Of a stretch of DNA of 64,000 nucleotides, positions 39,485 to 50,925 are shown piece by piece. This stretch comes from Lysobacter gummosus (GTDB lineage: Bacteria > Pseudomonadota > Gammaproteobacteria > Xanthomonadales > Xanthomonadaceae). The stretch covers positions 2,356,001 through 2,420,000 of the forward strand of contig NZ_CP011131.1 in NCBI RefSeq assembly GCF_001442805.1, in the 5' to 3' direction. The first letter of the stretch is position 1; each line of letters starts with the position of its first letter. The notes under the pieces are model-generated. The model saw only the letters and a program-made list of their open reading frames with translations, searched no databases and was not told the DNA's origin. Both the position numbers and the translations under genes were made by a program.

Positions 39485-40645
39485 TCAGCAACCGATCGCC
39501 GTGCACAGCGCGACGATGTTGTCGTCGTTGAAGCGCGCGCCGACCCACGCGGTGCCGAAGGCGCCGATGTGCGGGCCGCTGACCACGCTGTTGACCTGAT
39601 TGCCGGCGCTGGAATTGGGCGTGTAGTTGATCAGCCACGCACCGCCGCTGGCGCCGTAGGTCATGTCGCAACCCTGGACGACGACGTTGGTGCCTTCAGT
39701 CGGCGAATCGTAGGTCTGGCCGGCGCAGATGTTGGTGTACTGCGTGCTCAGGTTGCTGGCGTAGCCGTGCGAGTAGGTGTACAGCGAATACGGCTGATTC
39801 CAGGCGCGACCCAGCCAGCCCACGTAGTTGATCACCGGCAGACCGCTGGTCTGCTCACCGGTCAGCTTGATCACCGCCACGTCCCAGCGGCGGGTGCCGT
39901 AGGTGATCCAGTTGGTCGGCACGCGCGCGGTGCTCCAGCCGAACTTGCCGTACGGCGCTTCGCCGTAACGCTCGGCCGGCACGAACAGGAAGTTCGAGTT
40001 GAAGCCGGCGCCGAAGGTGTACACGCAATGCGCGGCGGTGGTCAGCACCGAATTGCCGCTGGAGACCTGCGCGGTGCAGTACGAACCGCTGCCGTCGGGC
40101 TTGGTGAAATACAGCTTGCCGATCTTGTTCCACGGCGCGGCCTTCCACTGGCTGGTGTAGTAGTTGCCGGGGAAGCGGCTGTAGGCGTAGTGGGCGCCGT
40201 CTTTCTCGCCGCCGAGCGCGGAGATCGGCGCGGCCGGCTGACGCGCGTCCAGCGCTTCGAGCTTGTCCCAGGTGGCGCGGAAGTGATTGCGCGCGAGGTA
40301 GTTGCCGAACGCCGGCGCGTTGCCGCCCGGTGCGCTGCCGGCGGTGCGGACCAGCGTGTCGGCCAGTTCGGCCTGGGCGGCCGGCGCGACCTTGGCGTCG
40401 CGATCGACCCACACCATCGGCTGCACCGCGGCGCGTTGGCGCGCGCTGGCGAAGGGATGCGCGGCGGCGGTCCTGGCGTTGAGCTGCTGCGACTTGGGGG
40501 CATCGATCGCGGCGATGTCGCCGTGGGGCGTGCGGATGACGGTTTCGCCGGCGACGGCCAGCGCGGCGGTGCACAACAGGGCCACGCCGCCGAGAACGGC
40601 GAGCTTGCGGGACAGACGGGTCGGGGGATTGCGATGCGACTTCAT
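39485..40645 (-). CDS. Secreted trypsin-like serine protease with propeptide
   Basis: The 386-residue precursor has a signal peptide (cleavage near residue 33), a propeptide-like region to about residue 150, and a chymotrypsin-fold domain. The catalytic triad is visible: His206 (LTTAAHCVY), Asp255 (RRWDVAVIKL) and Ser333 (YGASGGAWL). Cys190/Cys207 and Cys308/Cys326 could form disulfides. The pattern is closest to V8/glutamyl endopeptidase-like S1 enzymes. Lysobacter is known for such extracellular lytic proteases. Specificity cannot be read here. Confidence 0.92.
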   Translation of the reverse strand: MKSHRNPPTRLSRKLAVLGGVALLCTAALAVAGETVIRTPHGDIAAIDAPKSQQLNARTAAAHPFASARQRAAVQPMVWVDRDAKVAPAAQAELADTLVRTAGSAPGGNAPAFGNYLARNHFRATWDKLEALDARQPAAPISALGGEKDGAHYAYSRFPGNYYTSQWKAAPWNKIGKLYFTKPDGSGSYCTAQVSSGNSVLTTAAHCVYTFGAGFNSNFLFVPAERYGEAPYGKFGWSTARVPTNWITYGTRRWDVAVIKLTGEQTSGLPVINYVGWLGRAWNQPYSLYTYSHGYASNLSTQYTNICAGQTYDSPTEGTNVVVQGCDMTYGASGGAWLINYTPNSSAGNQVNSVVSGPHIGAFGTAWVGARFNDDNIVALCTAIGC

Positions 40646-41198
40646 GTTGGAGCTCCTTGAGGTATCGCTTCCATGGGCGATGGGCGGATCGGCGTTGGGA
40701 AAACCGTCGCGCGCCTCGATCCTGGCGGCGCGGACGCTGTTTCGACCTTCCGACGACCTCGTTTCGCCTGGATGGGCAGGGCCTGCGCCTTGCGGGCAAG
40801 CGGCTGTCCATCCCGCGCCGCTGCAGGGCGGCGCAAGCGATCGTCTGGTTTTGGATGGACCTGTCGGGCGGTCAACCCCAGGAAACGGGGGTGCAGGCGG
40901 GCGCAGGACAGGGGTAGGGCGAAGAAAATTGCCGGGGAGGGGTGTCGCAAGCCGGCGCCGGGACCGTGTTTATCGGGCGCAAAGCCTGTGGTGGCAAGGG
41001 TTTCGGGCCGATGGCAGGCGCCGGGGCAGGGGCCGCGAATGTTTCAAGCGCGATACGCGATTCGGGGGCTGAAGCTCGGGTTCACACGGCCGGCATCTGT
41101 GGGAGGGGCTCCGGCTCCGATGCTTTTCTTTCAGGGCCCATGTAGCAGCGAGGTCGCTGACTGGAAAGTATCGGAGCTGAAGCCGTTCCCGCAAAAGC
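40646..41198. other. Intergenic region upstream of the protease, with a TGTRGGAGGGGCT-family repeat
   Basis: Nearest the protease lies GGAGCTCC before its ATG, as a ribosome site. The far end (41096-41198) carries TGTGGGAGGGGCT...GATGCTTTT, paired imperfectly with a right arm ending CCGTTCCCGCAAAAG. It matches the repeat at 25815. The middle is open but shows no convincing gene. Confidence 0.55.
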
Positions 41199-41738
41199 TC
41201 AACCCTCGCGCACCTTCACCCCAGCCTCGCGCAGCGCCTCGCGCCAGGCCGCCAGCTTGGCCTCCCCGCGCTGCGAGGCATTGGCCGGGCTGGTCGAGGG
41301 CAGCCGCAGCAGGCGCAAGTCCGGCCGCGCCAGCGGCTTGAGCACGAAGCGGCGGAAGCTGTTCTCTGCCTTGGCGCCGTTGAACAGCACGGTGCGCACC
41401 CGCAGATGGCGGGCCAGGAAGCCGGCGAAATCGTTCGCCACCGCGGTGTCGTCGCGGATCGCCGAATCCAGGCTGCCTTCGCGCTCGCATTGCGCCAGCA
41501 CGTCCCACAGTGCGATTCCGGCCGCGCGCAAGGTATCGATACGGCGCTCGTAGTCCAACTGCGGCCCGGCGCCGATCAACTCGCCCATGATCGGCCAGAA
41601 CCGGTTTTGCGGATGCGCGTAATAGCGCCCGGCGCTCAGCGAGGCCGCGCCGGGCATGCTGCCCAGGATCAGCACCCGCGCCCGCGGCGATTCGATCGGG
41701 GCGAAGCTGCGCAGCATGGCGGCGGACGGTCGGCTCAT
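41199..41738 (-). CDS. DNA-deoxyinosine (hypoxanthine) glycosylase, uracil-DNA glycosylase superfamily
   Basis: The 179-residue protein has UDG-superfamily motif 1 (ILGSMPGAASL, 24-34), YYAHPQNRFWPIMGEL, and a motif 2 region LPSTSPANA (147-154). The Asn in HPQNRFW and SPAN is typical of family 6 hypoxanthine glycosylases, which remove deaminated adenine. A role in repairing deamination is inferred. ATG 41738 is chosen. It is divergent from tpiA. Confidence 0.88.
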   Translation of the reverse strand: MSRPSAAMLRSFAPIESPRARVLILGSMPGAASLSAGRYYAHPQNRFWPIMGELIGAGPQLDYERRIDTLRAAGIALWDVLAQCEREGSLDSAIRDDTAVANDFAGFLARHLRVRTVLFNGAKAENSFRRFVLKPLARPDLRLLRLPSTSPANASQRGEAKLAAWREALREAGVKVREG

Positions 41739-41910
41739 GCGGCTGTTATGGGGGGCAGGGGCGATGCAGGCAAGCAGCGGCGCGCGCTCGCCAATCCGCC
41801 GGCATCGCGCGCGCGCGCGAGGCCGATCGCGGCGGCGCGCGCGCCGGCCGCATTCGCCCGCGCAGCGCCCAGAAGGTAGACTGCGCCGTCTTCGCAACAT
41901 AGGGATCGCC

Positions 41911-42663
41911 ATGCGCCGCAAGATCGTCGCCGGAAACTGGAAACTGCACGGCAGCCGCGAATTCGCCTTCGCCCTGCTCGATGAAGTCGCGGCGCAGACG
42001 CCGCCGGCCGGTGTCGAACGGGTGATCCTGCCGCCGCTGCCGTACCTGGGCGAGCTGGTCGAGCACTACGGCGAGCGCGGCCTGAGTTTCGGCGCGCAGG
42101 ACGTGAGCAGCAACGTCAAGGGCGCCTACACCGGCGAAGTCTCCGCGGCGATGCTCAAGGAAGTCGGCGCGCTCTACGGCCTGGTCGGCCATTCCGAGCG
42201 CCGCCAGTACCACGCCGAAAGCAGCCAGCTGGTCGCGCGCAAGTTCGCCGCCGCCAAGTCCGCCGGCCTCACGCCGGTGCTGTGCGTGGGCGAAACCCTG
42301 GAAGAGCGCGAAGACGGCAAGACCCAATGGCGCTTGCAGGAACAACTCGCGCCGGTGCTGGAACTGGTCGGCGTGCTGGGCCTGGAAGGCGCGATCCTCG
42401 CCTACGAGCCGGTCTGGGCCATCGGCACCGGCCGCACTGCCACGCCGGAGCAGGCGCAGGAAGTCCACGCATTCATCCGTAGCGAAATCGCCGCGCACGA
42501 TGCTAGAATTGCTGGCTCGCTTCCGATTCTGTACGGCGGAAGCGTGAAAGCCGACAACGCCGCCGCGCTGTTTTCCCAGCCCGACGTCGATGGCGGCCTG
42601 GTCGGAGGCGCCTCCCTGGTCGCGGCCGATTTCAACGCCATCGCAGCTGCGGCGGCGCCCTGA
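41911..42663 (+). CDS. tpiA: Triosephosphate isomerase
   Basis: TpiA interconverts DHAP and glyceraldehyde-3-phosphate in glycolysis. The 250-residue product starts MRRKIVAGNWKLHG with Lys11. It has catalytic His94 (VGHSERR), Glu166 (AYEPVWAIGTG) and the phosphate loop YGGSVKADNA. secG follows 72 bp later. Confidence 0.97.
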   Translation: MRRKIVAGNWKLHGSREFAFALLDEVAAQTPPAGVERVILPPLPYLGELVEHYGERGLSFGAQDVSSNVKGAYTGEVSAAMLKEVGALYGLVGHSERRQYHAESSQLVARKFAAAKSAGLTPVLCVGETLEEREDGKTQWRLQEQLAPVLELVGVLGLEGAILAYEPVWAIGTGRTATPEQAQEVHAFIRSEIAAHDARIAGSLPILYGGSVKADNAAALFSQPDVDGGLVGGASLVAADFNAIAAAAAP

Positions 42664-42735
42664 TCGCGCGAACCGGCGAACCCCGCCCGTCCGCCGCGGT
42701 CGTAACAAGCTCTCCTTAGCGAAGAATCCTCAACG

Positions 42736-43275
42736 ATGCTGTTGTTCCTCAACGTCATCTACGTACTGATCGCGATCGCGATGATCGCGCTGATCCTGAT
42801 GCAACGCGGCGCGGGTGCGCAGGCGGGCTCGGGCTTCGGCGGCGGCGCCTCGGCCACGGTGTTCGGTGCTCGCGGTTCGTCCAACTTCCTGTCCAAGGCC
42901 ACCAAGTGGCTGGCGATCGCGTTCTTCGTGATCAGCCTGTTCATGGGCTGGCAGGCCAGCCGCAGCATGGCCGCCGCGACCCCGGGCAAGCCCGATCTCG
43001 GCCTTCTCGGCGGCGCCGCGGCCCAGCAGGCCGCCAAGCCCGCGCCGGCCGCGACCACGCCCGCCGCTCCGGCGACCGGCGTGCCGTCGGCTCCGGCCAG
43101 CGGCGTGCCGCAGGTTCCGGCCGGTCAGGCCGCTCCGGCGACGACGGTTCCGGCCGCGCCCGCCGGGCAGGCTCCGGGCGCTCCGGCCGCCACTACGCCT
43201 GCGCAGCAAGCGCCGGCGCAGCAGGCGCCGGTCCAGCCGACCGCCCCGGCAAAACAGCCGGCTACTGGCGGCTGA
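42736..43275 (+). CDS. secG: Preprotein translocase subunit SecG
   Basis: SecG assists SecYE in protein export. The 179-residue product has two membrane helices (about 3-22 and 55-75) around the conserved loop LMQRGAGAQAGSGFGGGAS...FGARGSSNFLSK. A long Ala/Pro/Gln-rich C-terminal tail (about residues 80-179) makes it clearly longer than E. coli SecG (110). Confidence 0.94.
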   Translation: MLLFLNVIYVLIAIAMIALILMQRGAGAQAGSGFGGGASATVFGARGSSNFLSKATKWLAIAFFVISLFMGWQASRSMAAATPGKPDLGLLGGAAAQQAAKPAPAATTPAAPATGVPSAPASGVPQVPAGQAAPATTVPAAPAGQAPGAPAATTPAQQAPAQQAPVQPTAPAKQPATGG

Positions 43276-43393
43276 GATAAACAGGTTAAAATAGAGTTTC
43301 AGCCTCGCCGGGATGGCGGGGTCGGTCAGCGATGACCAGTCGGCTTCGAGACGATTACGAAGCCGGAGCCAGGATGGCGTGGTTGGTAGCAGT

Positions 43394-43478
43394 GCCCAGA
43401 TGGCGGAATTGGTAGACGCACTACCTTGAGGTGGTAGCGACTTAGGTCGTGGGGGTTCGAGTCCCCCTTTGGGCACCA
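43394..43478 (+). tRNA. tRNA-Leu (anticodon GAG)
   Basis: The 85-nt gene has acceptor arm GCCCAGA/TTTGGGC, anticodon stem CTACC/GGTAG with loop TTGAGGT (anticodon GAG), a class II variable arm and T-arm GGGGGTTCGAGTCCCCC. CCA is encoded. A weak TAAAAT box lies near 43287. It sits between secG and nuoA with no terminator on either side. Confidence 0.97.
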
Positions 43479-43660
43479 CATCCATCCCGACGCAGTAATC
43501 CCCAGCTCCAAGCAATTCGCAACTTCGCACCACGGTACGCAGGTGCGGCACGCACGGCGGGCCGCGCCGCGCGTCCAAACGACTGGGTGCCCCGGGCGCC
43601 AAGCCAAGGTCGCGGTAACGCGCGCCCATGTAGCCGAACAAGTAGCCGAGAGAACACCGC

Positions 43661-44007
43661 GTGCTGGCCGAATACCTGCCGACTCTGCTGTTCCTGATCG
43701 TCGCCGGTGGTATCGGCGTCGCCCTGTTGGTAGTAGGTAATGTGCTCGGGCCCAAGCGCCCGACCGCGGAGAAACTGTCTCCCTACGAATGCGGCTTCGA
43801 AGCCTTCGAAGACGCGCGCATGCAGTTCGACGTGCGCTACTACCTGATCGCCATCCAGTTCATCATCTTCGATCTGGAAATCATCTTCATCGTGCCCTGG
43901 GCCACCGTGTTCCGAGATCTCGGCGTGGTCGGCCTGATCGAAATGGGCATTTTCGCCAGCATGCTCCTGCTCGGCTTCGTTTACGTCTGGAAGAAGGGAG
44001 CGCTCGA

Positions 44008-44017
<10 letters not shown>
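43661..44017 (+). CDS. nuoA: NADH-quinone oxidoreductase subunit A
   Basis: NuoA is a membrane subunit near the quinone site of complex I. The 118-residue product has three helices and the conserved [20 protein letters not shown] loop, then [23 protein letters not shown] is the start. Its last codons overlap nuoB by 10 bp. Confidence 0.96.
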
Positions 44018-44591
<574 letters not shown>

Positions 44592-44595
<4 letters not shown>

Positions 44596-45323
44596 GCGCC
44601 GCCCCTCTTGCCCAGCGCCTGAGCGAACGCTTCGCCGGCGCTTCGGTCGTCGTGGCCGAGCCGCGCGGCGAAATCACCCTTGAAGTCGCGCCGACGCAGT
44701 GGCTCGCCGCCGCGCTCGCGCTGCGCGACGAGTTCGGCTTCGAACAATGCGTCGACGTCAGCGGCGTGGATTACCTGAGCTACGGCAGCGACGAGTGGGA
44801 CACCGACGTGTCTTCGGAAGGTTTCTCGCGCGGCGTGGAAGGCCAGAGCGCCGGCCGCTTCCGTTGGGGCGAGTCCCCCAACGGCGCGGAAGATTCCAAG
44901 CCCGCGCGCCGCTTCGCCGCGGTCGCGCATCTGCTGTCGTGCCAGCACAACCAGCGCGTGCGGCTTAAAACCTTCGCGGATAATGACGACCTGCCCGTGG
45001 TGGGTTCTCTGAGCGGCATTTGGCCGGGTGTCAATTGGTTCGAGCGCGAAGCGTTCGATCTGTACGGCATCATTTTCGAAGGCCATCCGGACCTGCGCCG
45101 CATCCTCACCGATTACGGTTTCGTCGGCCATCCGTTCCGCAAGGACTTCCCGCTGATCGGCAACGTCGAAGTGCGCTACGACGCCGAAAAGCGCCGCGTG
45201 GTCTACGAACCGGTGTCGATCGAACCCCGCGTCGGCGTGCCGCGCGTGATCCGCGACGACGCGCGCTACCAGACCGCCCAGGGCGAGACGGCCCAGCGCG
45301 ACGCACAGCGCGAGGTGAAGTGA
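44592..45323 (+). CDS. nuoC: NADH-quinone oxidoreductase subunit C
   Basis: NuoC is a peripheral-arm subunit (30 kDa family), shown by [39 protein letters not shown] and [13 protein letters not shown]. At 243 residues it has an insertion of about 35 polar residues ([20 protein letters not shown] onward) between strands. It is separate from nuoD rather than fused as in E. coli. Confidence 0.96.
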
Positions 45324-46633
45324 TGAGCAACCCCGCCAGCGCCATGCCGTTGATCAACCTCAACACCTCGGGCCTCAACAACGCCGAGATCCGCAACTAC
45401 ACCTTCAACTTCGGTCCCCAGCATCCGGCCGCGCACGGCGTGCTGCGCCTGATCCTGGAGATGGACGGCGAAGTGGTGCAGCGCGCCGATCCGCACATCG
45501 GCCTGTTGCATCGCGGTACCGAGAAGCTGGTCGAGTCCAAGCCGTTCAATCAGTCGATCGGCTACATGGATCGCCTGGACTACGTGTCGATGATGTGCAA
45601 CGAGCACGCTTACGTGCGCGCGATCGAGACCCTGCTGGGAATCGAGGCGCCCGAGCGCGCGCAGTACATCCGCACCTTGTTCGACGAAATCACCCGCATC
45701 CTCAATCACCTGATGTGGATCGGCTCCAACGCGCTCGACCTGGGCGCGATGGCGGTGTTCCTGTACGCCTTCCGCGAACGCGAAGAGCTGATGGACTGCT
45801 ACGAAGCGGTCTCCGGCGCGCGCATGCACGCGGCGTACTACCGTCCCGGCGGCGTCTACCGCGACCTGCCGGACCGGATGCCGCAGTACAAGGAATCGCC
45901 GTGGAAGAAGGGCGCCGGCCTCAAGCGCTTCAACCAGTGGCGCGAAGGCTCGATGCTCGATTATCTCGACGCGTTCGCCGACGACTTCCCCAAGCGCGTG
46001 GACGAATACGAAACGCTGCTGACCGATAACCGCATCTGGAAGCAGCGCACCGTCGGCATCGGCGTGATTTCGCCCGAACAGGCCCTGGCCTGGGGCATGA
46101 CCGGTCCGATGATCCGCGGCTCGGGCATCGCCTGGGATCTGCGCAAGAAGCAGCCCTACGCCAAGTACGCGGAAGTCGATTTCGACATCCCGGTCGGCGT
46201 CAACGGCGACTGCTACGACCGTTACCTCGTGCGCGTGGCGGAAATGCGCGAATCCACCCGCATCATCAAGCAATGCGTGAAATGGCTGCGGGCCAATCCC
46301 GGCCCCGTGATCGTCGACAACTTCAAGGTCGCCCCGCCCAAGCGCGAGGAGATGAAGGACGACATGGAAGCCCTGATCCATCACTTCAAGTTGTTCTCGG
46401 AAGGCTATTGCGTGCCGGCCGGCGAGACCTACGCGGCAGTGGAAGCGCCCAAGGGCGAATTCGGCTGCTACCTGGTCTCCGACGGCGCCAACAAACCGTT
46501 CCGCTGCAAGCTGCGCGCGCCGGGCTTCGCCCACTTGTCGTCGATGGACGAAGTCGTCCGCGGCCACATGCTGGCCGACGTGGTGGCGATGATCGGTACC
46601 TACGACATCGTGTTCGGCGAGATCGACCGGTGA
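45323..46633 (+). CDS. nuoD: NADH-quinone oxidoreductase subunit D
   Basis: NuoD forms the quinone site with NuoB. The 436-residue product shows [34 protein letters not shown] and [20 protein letters not shown] overlaps the nuoC stop by one base (TGATG). A palindromic element follows before nuoE. Confidence 0.97.
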   Translation: MSNPASAMPLINLNTSGLNNAEIRNYTFNFGPQHPAAHGVLRLILEMDGEVVQRADPHIGLLHRGTEKLVESKPFNQSIGYMDRLDYVSMMCNEHAYVRAIETLLGIEAPERAQYIRTLFDEITRILNHLMWIGSNALDLGAMAVFLYAFREREELMDCYEAVSGARMHAAYYRPGGVYRDLPDRMPQYKESPWKKGAGLKRFNQWREGSMLDYLDAFADDFPKRVDEYETLLTDNRIWKQRTVGIGVISPEQALAWGMTGPMIRGSGIAWDLRKKQPYAKYAEVDFDIPVGVNGDCYDRYLVRVAEMRESTRIIKQCVKWLRANPGPVIVDNFKVAPPKREEMKDDMEALIHHFKLFSEGYCVPAGETYAAVEAPKGEFGCYLVSDGANKPFRCKLRAPGFAHLSSMDEVVRGHMLADVVAMIGTYDIVFGEIDR

Positions 46634-46778
46634 AGCCGGGAGTCGGGAGTCGGGAATCGGGAATGGGTAGTGCCAAGGCTGCGCGAGATCGCGCCGGGCG
46701 ACGCTCGATCCAGATGTCCCAAGCTCCTGCGTTCCGCTCCAACCGATTCCCGATTCCCTATTCCCGATTCCCGGCTTT
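46632..46778. repeat. GGGAATCGGGAAT-family palindrome between nuoD and nuoE
   Basis: The left arm (46632-46667, AAGCCGGGAGTCGGGAGTCG onward) pairs imperfectly with the right arm (46743-46778, ending TTCCCGGCTTT). A stem of about 35 bp with a loop of about 75 bases would interrupt the nuo message. Confidence 0.85.
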
Positions 46779-46784
46779 ACCCCT

Positions 46785-47312
46785 ATGAAAGCGACAGGCA
46801 ATTTCGAGGCCGCACAGCACGTCGATCCGATGGTTGCACTGTCGGACAAGACGCGCGCGCACATCGACCACTGGCTGGGCAAGTTTCCGCCCGACCGCAA
46901 GCGTTCGGCGGTGCTGCAAGGCCTGCACGCCGCGCAGGAGCAGAACGACGGCTGGCTGACAGACGAGCTGATCGCCGCGGTCGCCAAGTACCTGAGCCTG
47001 CCGCCGGTGTGGGCGTACGAGGTGGCGAGCTTCTATTCGATGTTCGAGACCGAGAAAGTCGGCCGCAACAACGTCGCCTTCTGCACCAACATCAGCTGCT
47101 GGCTCAACGGCGCCGAGCAACTGGTCGCGCACGCCGAAAAGAAGCTGGGCTGCAAGCTCGGCGAATCCACCCCCGACGGCCGCGTCTTCCTCAAGCGCGA
47201 GGAAGAATGCCTGGCCGCGTGCTGCGGCGCGCCGGTGGTCGTCGTCAACGGTCATTACCACGAGAAGCTCGATGCGACGAAAGTCGACGAGCTGCTCGAT
47301 GGCTTGAAGTGA
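46785..47312 (+). CDS. nuoE: NADH-quinone oxidoreductase subunit E
   Basis: NuoE binds the [2Fe-2S] cluster N1a of the NADH module. The ligands are Cys100, Cys105 (CTNISC), Cys142 and Cys146 ([10 protein letters not shown]). The 175-residue product follows the palindrome and precedes nuoF by 11 bp. Confidence 0.96.
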   Translation: MKATGNFEAAQHVDPMVALSDKTRAHIDHWLGKFPPDRKRSAVLQGLHAAQEQNDGWLTDELIAAVAKYLSLPPVWAYEVASFYSMFETEKVGRNNVAFCTNISCWLNGAEQLVAHAEKKLGCKLGESTPDGRVFLKREEECLAACCGAPVVVVNGHYHEKLDATKVDELLDGLK

Positions 47313-47323
47313 GGTCGGGCGAG

Positions 47324-48694
47324 ATGGCGCACGGTCACCACGATTATTCCCAGGGCTACGGCCCGGTCGGCCCGGCTCCGCAGGAGCATCAGGTCGTCTA
47401 CACGACGTTGCACTATGAAACGCCGTGGTCGTACGAAAACTATCTGAAGACCGGCGGCTACAGCGCGCTGCGCAAGATCCTGACCGAGAAGACCGACCCG
47501 TCGGTGATCATCGACACGGTCAAGGGCTCGGGCCTGCGCGGCCGCGGCGGCGCGGGCTTCCCGACCGGCCTGAAGTGGAGCTTCATGCCCAAGGGCAGCG
47601 GCACCCAGAAGTACATCCTGTGCAACTCGGACGAATCCGAGCCGGGCACGGCCAAGGACCGCGACATCCTGCGCTTCAACCCGCACGCGGTGGTCGAGGG
47701 CATGGCGATCGCCTGCTACGCCACCGGTTCCACCGTGGCCTACAACTATCTGCGTGGCGAATTCCATCATGAGCCGTTCGAGCATTTCGAGCAGGCGCTG
47801 AAGGAAGCCTACGAGAACGGCTGGCTGGGCAAGAACGTGCTCGGCAGCGGCGTGGACATCGACATCTACGGCGCGCTCGGCGCCGGCGCCTACATCTGCG
47901 GCGAAGAAACCGCGTTGATGGAATCGCTGGAAGGCAAGAAGGGCCAGCCGCGCTACAAGCCGCCGTTCCCGGCCAATTTCGGCCTGTACGGCAAGCCGAC
48001 CACGATCAACAACACCGAGACCTACGCCTCGGTGCCGGCGATCATGCGCAACGGCGCGGAGTGGTTCTTGAACCTGGGCAAGCCCAACAACGGCGGCCCG
48101 AAGATCTTCTCCGTGTCCGGCCACGTCGCCAACCCGGGCAATTTCGAAATCCGCCTGGGCACGCCGTTCGCCGACCTGCTGCAGATGGCCGGCGGCATGC
48201 GCGGCGGCAAGAAGCTCAAGGCGGTGATCCCCGGCGGATCGTCGATGAAGGTGTTGCCGGCCGAGCAGATGATGGCTTGCACGATGGACTACGACTCGCT
48301 GCAGAAGGCCGGTTCCGGCCTGGGCTCGGGCGCGGTCATCGTGATGGACGAAACCACCTGCATGGTCCGCGCCTGCCAGCGCATCGCCCGGTTCTATTTC
48401 AAGGAAAGCTGCGGCCAGTGCACGCCGTGCCGCGAAGGCACCGGCTGGATGTACCGCATGCTGACCCGCATCGCCGAAAAGCAGGCGACCCTGGAAGACC
48501 TGCAGATGCTGCGCGCCGCCGCGGGCCAGATCGAAGGCCACACCATCTGCGCGTTCGGCGAAGCCGCCGCGTGGCCGGTGCAGGGCTTCCTGCATCATTT
48601 CTGGGACGAGTTCGAATACGCGATCGTCAATAAGCGATTCCTGGTGGACGATCAGGCCGCGGGCACCGTGGTCGAGAAGAAGGTGGCTGCATGA
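47324..48694 (+). CDS. nuoF: NADH-quinone oxidoreductase subunit F
   Basis: NuoF binds NADH, FMN and cluster N3. The 456-residue product shows the nucleotide loop [16 protein letters not shown] and [33 protein letters not shown] and the cluster ligands Cys363, Cys366, Cys369 ([14 protein letters not shown]) plus the distal Cys in HTICAFG follow. Its end overlaps nuoG (ATGA). The N-terminus, [11 protein letters not shown], is His-rich. Confidence 0.97.
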   Translation: MAHGHHDYSQGYGPVGPAPQEHQVVYTTLHYETPWSYENYLKTGGYSALRKILTEKTDPSVIIDTVKGSGLRGRGGAGFPTGLKWSFMPKGSGTQKYILCNSDESEPGTAKDRDILRFNPHAVVEGMAIACYATGSTVAYNYLRGEFHHEPFEHFEQALKEAYENGWLGKNVLGSGVDIDIYGALGAGAYICGEETALMESLEGKKGQPRYKPPFPANFGLYGKPTTINNTETYASVPAIMRNGAEWFLNLGKPNNGGPKIFSVSGHVANPGNFEIRLGTPFADLLQMAGGMRGGKKLKAVIPGGSSMKVLPAEQMMACTMDYDSLQKAGSGLGSGAVIVMDETTCMVRACQRIARFYFKESCGQCTPCREGTGWMYRMLTRIAEKQATLEDLQMLRAAAGQIEGHTICAFGEAAAWPVQGFLHHFWDEFEYAIVNKRFLVDDQAAGTVVEKKVAA

Positions 48695-50922
48695 GCGCCC
48701 AGCCGGTAAACCCGAATCTTCCGCCCGACCACGTCACCGTCTTCATCGACGGCGTCGAGATGGCCGCGCCGAAGGGTTCGATGATCATCCAGGCCGCCGA
48801 CAAGGCCGGCATCCCGATCCCGCGTTTTTGCTATCACGACAAGCTGGCGATCGCGGCGAACTGCCGCATGTGCCTGGTCGAAGTCGAGAAGATGCCCAAG
48901 CCGGCACCGGCTTGCGCCACGCCGGTCATGGACGGCATGAAGGTCATCACGCGCAGCGAGAAGTCGCTGAAGTCGCAGCGCAACGTGATGGAATTCCTGC
49001 TGGTCAACCATCCGCTGGACTGCCCGATCTGCGATCAGGGCGGCGAGTGCGAGCTGCAAGACCTGTCGATGGGCTATGGCCGCTCGGTCAGCCGTTTCTC
49101 CGAGCGCAAGCGCGTGGTGCCCGACGAGGACATCGGCCCGCTGGTCGCCACCGAGATGACGCGCTGCATCCAGTGCACCCGCTGCGTGCGCTTCACCGCG
49201 GAAATCGCCGGCACCTATGAGCTCGGCGGCATGTACCGCGGCGAGAACCTGCAGATCGGCACCTTCGACGGCAAGCCGCTGACCACCGAGCTGTCCGGCA
49301 ACGTCATCGACGTGTGCCCGGTCGGCGCGCTGACCAACAAGGTGTTCCAGTTCAAGGCGCGTCCGTGGGAACTGACCGCGCGCGAGTCGCTGGGTTACCA
49401 CGACGCGCTCGGCAGCAATCTGTTCCTGCACACCCGCCGCGGCGACGTGCTGCGCACCGTGCCGCGCGACAACGAAGCGGTCAACGAGTGCTGGCTGTCG
49501 GACCGCGACCGTTATTCGCACCAGGGCCTGTACGCTGAAGACCGCGCCCAGCGTCCGCTGGTGAAGGACAACGGCGAATGGCGCGAAGCGACCTGGGACG
49601 AAGCGCTCAGCCGCGCGGCCAGGATCCTGCGCGACAACGGCGGCGACAACCTCGGCGTGCTCGCCCATCCGGCGACCTCGAACGAAGAAGGCGAACTGCT
49701 GGCGCGCCTGGCACAGGCCGCGGGCACCGGCAACATCGATCACCGCATTTTCCAGCACGACCTGTCCGATGCCGCGATCGCGGAAACCTTCGCCATGCCG
49801 GTCGTCGAGATCGAGAAGGCGGACGTGGTGGTGATCGTCGGCTCCAACTTGCGCCAGGAACTGCCGCTGGTGCATCAGCGCGTGCGCAAGGCCTGGACCC
49901 GCGGCGCCAAGGTGCACGTGGTCAATCCGGTCGATTTCGATTTCACCTTCGACATCGCCGGCAAGCGCATCGTCGCGCCGTCGCAGCTTGCGGCCGCGCT
50001 GAGCGATGAAGCGCTGCGCGAGATCGCCAAGGCCGGCAATCACGTCGCATTGATTGTCGGCGCGGTGGCCGAGAACGGCCCCTACGCGGCGGCGATCCGC
50101 GCGGCGGCGAAGTCGTTCGCGCAAGCCACCGGCGCCAGGCTGTGCCGCATTCCGCAGGGCGCCAACGCGGTGGGCCTGGCCCGCCACGGCGTGCTGCCGA
50201 GCGCGCGCGACGCCCGCGCCATGCTCACCGACGCCCGCGGCGCTTATGTCATCTACGGCATCGAGCCGGGCCTGGATTTCGCCGATACCGAAAGCGCGTT
50301 GCGCGCGCTCGGCGCGGCACAGGTCGTGGCTTTCAGCCATTACGCATGCCGTTCGACCAAGGCCGTCGCCGACGTGATCCTGCCGATCGGCCTGCTGCCG
50401 GAAGTCGATGCCACCCTGACCAATCTCGACGGCCTGTCGCAGGTCGCGGCCGCGGGCGGCAAGCTGCCGGGCTCGGCGCGCGCCGGCTGGCGCGTGCTGC
50501 GCGCGCTCGGCGGCGAGCTGGGCGCGAACGGTTTCGAGTTCACCGACCTAGCCGGCCTGCGCAGCGGCATCGTGCCGCGCGAGGTCTCGCCGGCCGCGAG
50601 CCTGGCGCCGAGCGTGGCGGGCGAGGGACTGGAAGTCGCGATGTCCACCGCGATCTACCGCAGCGACGCCACCGTGCGCCGCGCTCCGGCCCTGCAATCG
50701 CATCCCTTGAATCAGGAACCGCGCGCGGTGCTCAACTCCAAGGACGCCGCGGCGCTGGGCTTCAGTGACGGCGCAGTCGGCAAGTTCAGCGCGGGCGCCG
50801 GCACGGCGACGCTGCCGGTCGCGATCAGCGACAAGGTCGCGCCGGGCACGGTGTGGATCGAAAGCGGGCATGGCGCGACCGCGCCGCTCGGCGCCGGCCG
50901 CGTGCAGGCGGGGAGGGCTTAA
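48691..50922 (+). CDS. nuoG: NADH-quinone oxidoreductase subunit G
   Basis: NuoG carries several iron-sulfur clusters. The 743-residue product has a [2Fe-2S] site at Cys47, 58, 61 and 75, then [17 protein letters not shown] and [11 protein letters not shown] molybdopterin-oxidoreductase-like region follows, with no sign of bound cofactor. It is shorter than E. coli NuoG (about 908). Confidence 0.96.
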   Translation: MSAQPVNPNLPPDHVTVFIDGVEMAAPKGSMIIQAADKAGIPIPRFCYHDKLAIAANCRMCLVEVEKMPKPAPACATPVMDGMKVITRSEKSLKSQRNVMEFLLVNHPLDCPICDQGGECELQDLSMGYGRSVSRFSERKRVVPDEDIGPLVATEMTRCIQCTRCVRFTAEIAGTYELGGMYRGENLQIGTFDGKPLTTELSGNVIDVCPVGALTNKVFQFKARPWELTARESLGYHDALGSNLFLHTRRGDVLRTVPRDNEAVNECWLSDRDRYSHQGLYAEDRAQRPLVKDNGEWREATWDEALSRAARILRDNGGDNLGVLAHPATSNEEGELLARLAQAAGTGNIDHRIFQHDLSDAAIAETFAMPVVEIEKADVVVIVGSNLRQELPLVHQRVRKAWTRGAKVHVVNPVDFDFTFDIAGKRIVAPSQLAAALSDEALREIAKAGNHVALIVGAVAENGPYAAAIRAAAKSFAQATGARLCRIPQGANAVGLARHGVLPSARDARAMLTDARGAYVIYGIEPGLDFADTESALRALGAAQVVAFSHYACRSTKAVADVILPIGLLPEVDATLTNLDGLSQVAAAGGKLPGSARAGWRVLRALGGELGANGFEFTDLAGLRSGIVPREVSPAASLAPSVAGEGLEVAMSTAIYRSDATVRRAPALQSHPLNQEPRAVLNSKDAAALGFSDGAVGKFSAGAGTATLPVAISDKVAPGTVWIESGHGATAPLGAGRVQAGRA

Positions 50923-50925
50923 GCC

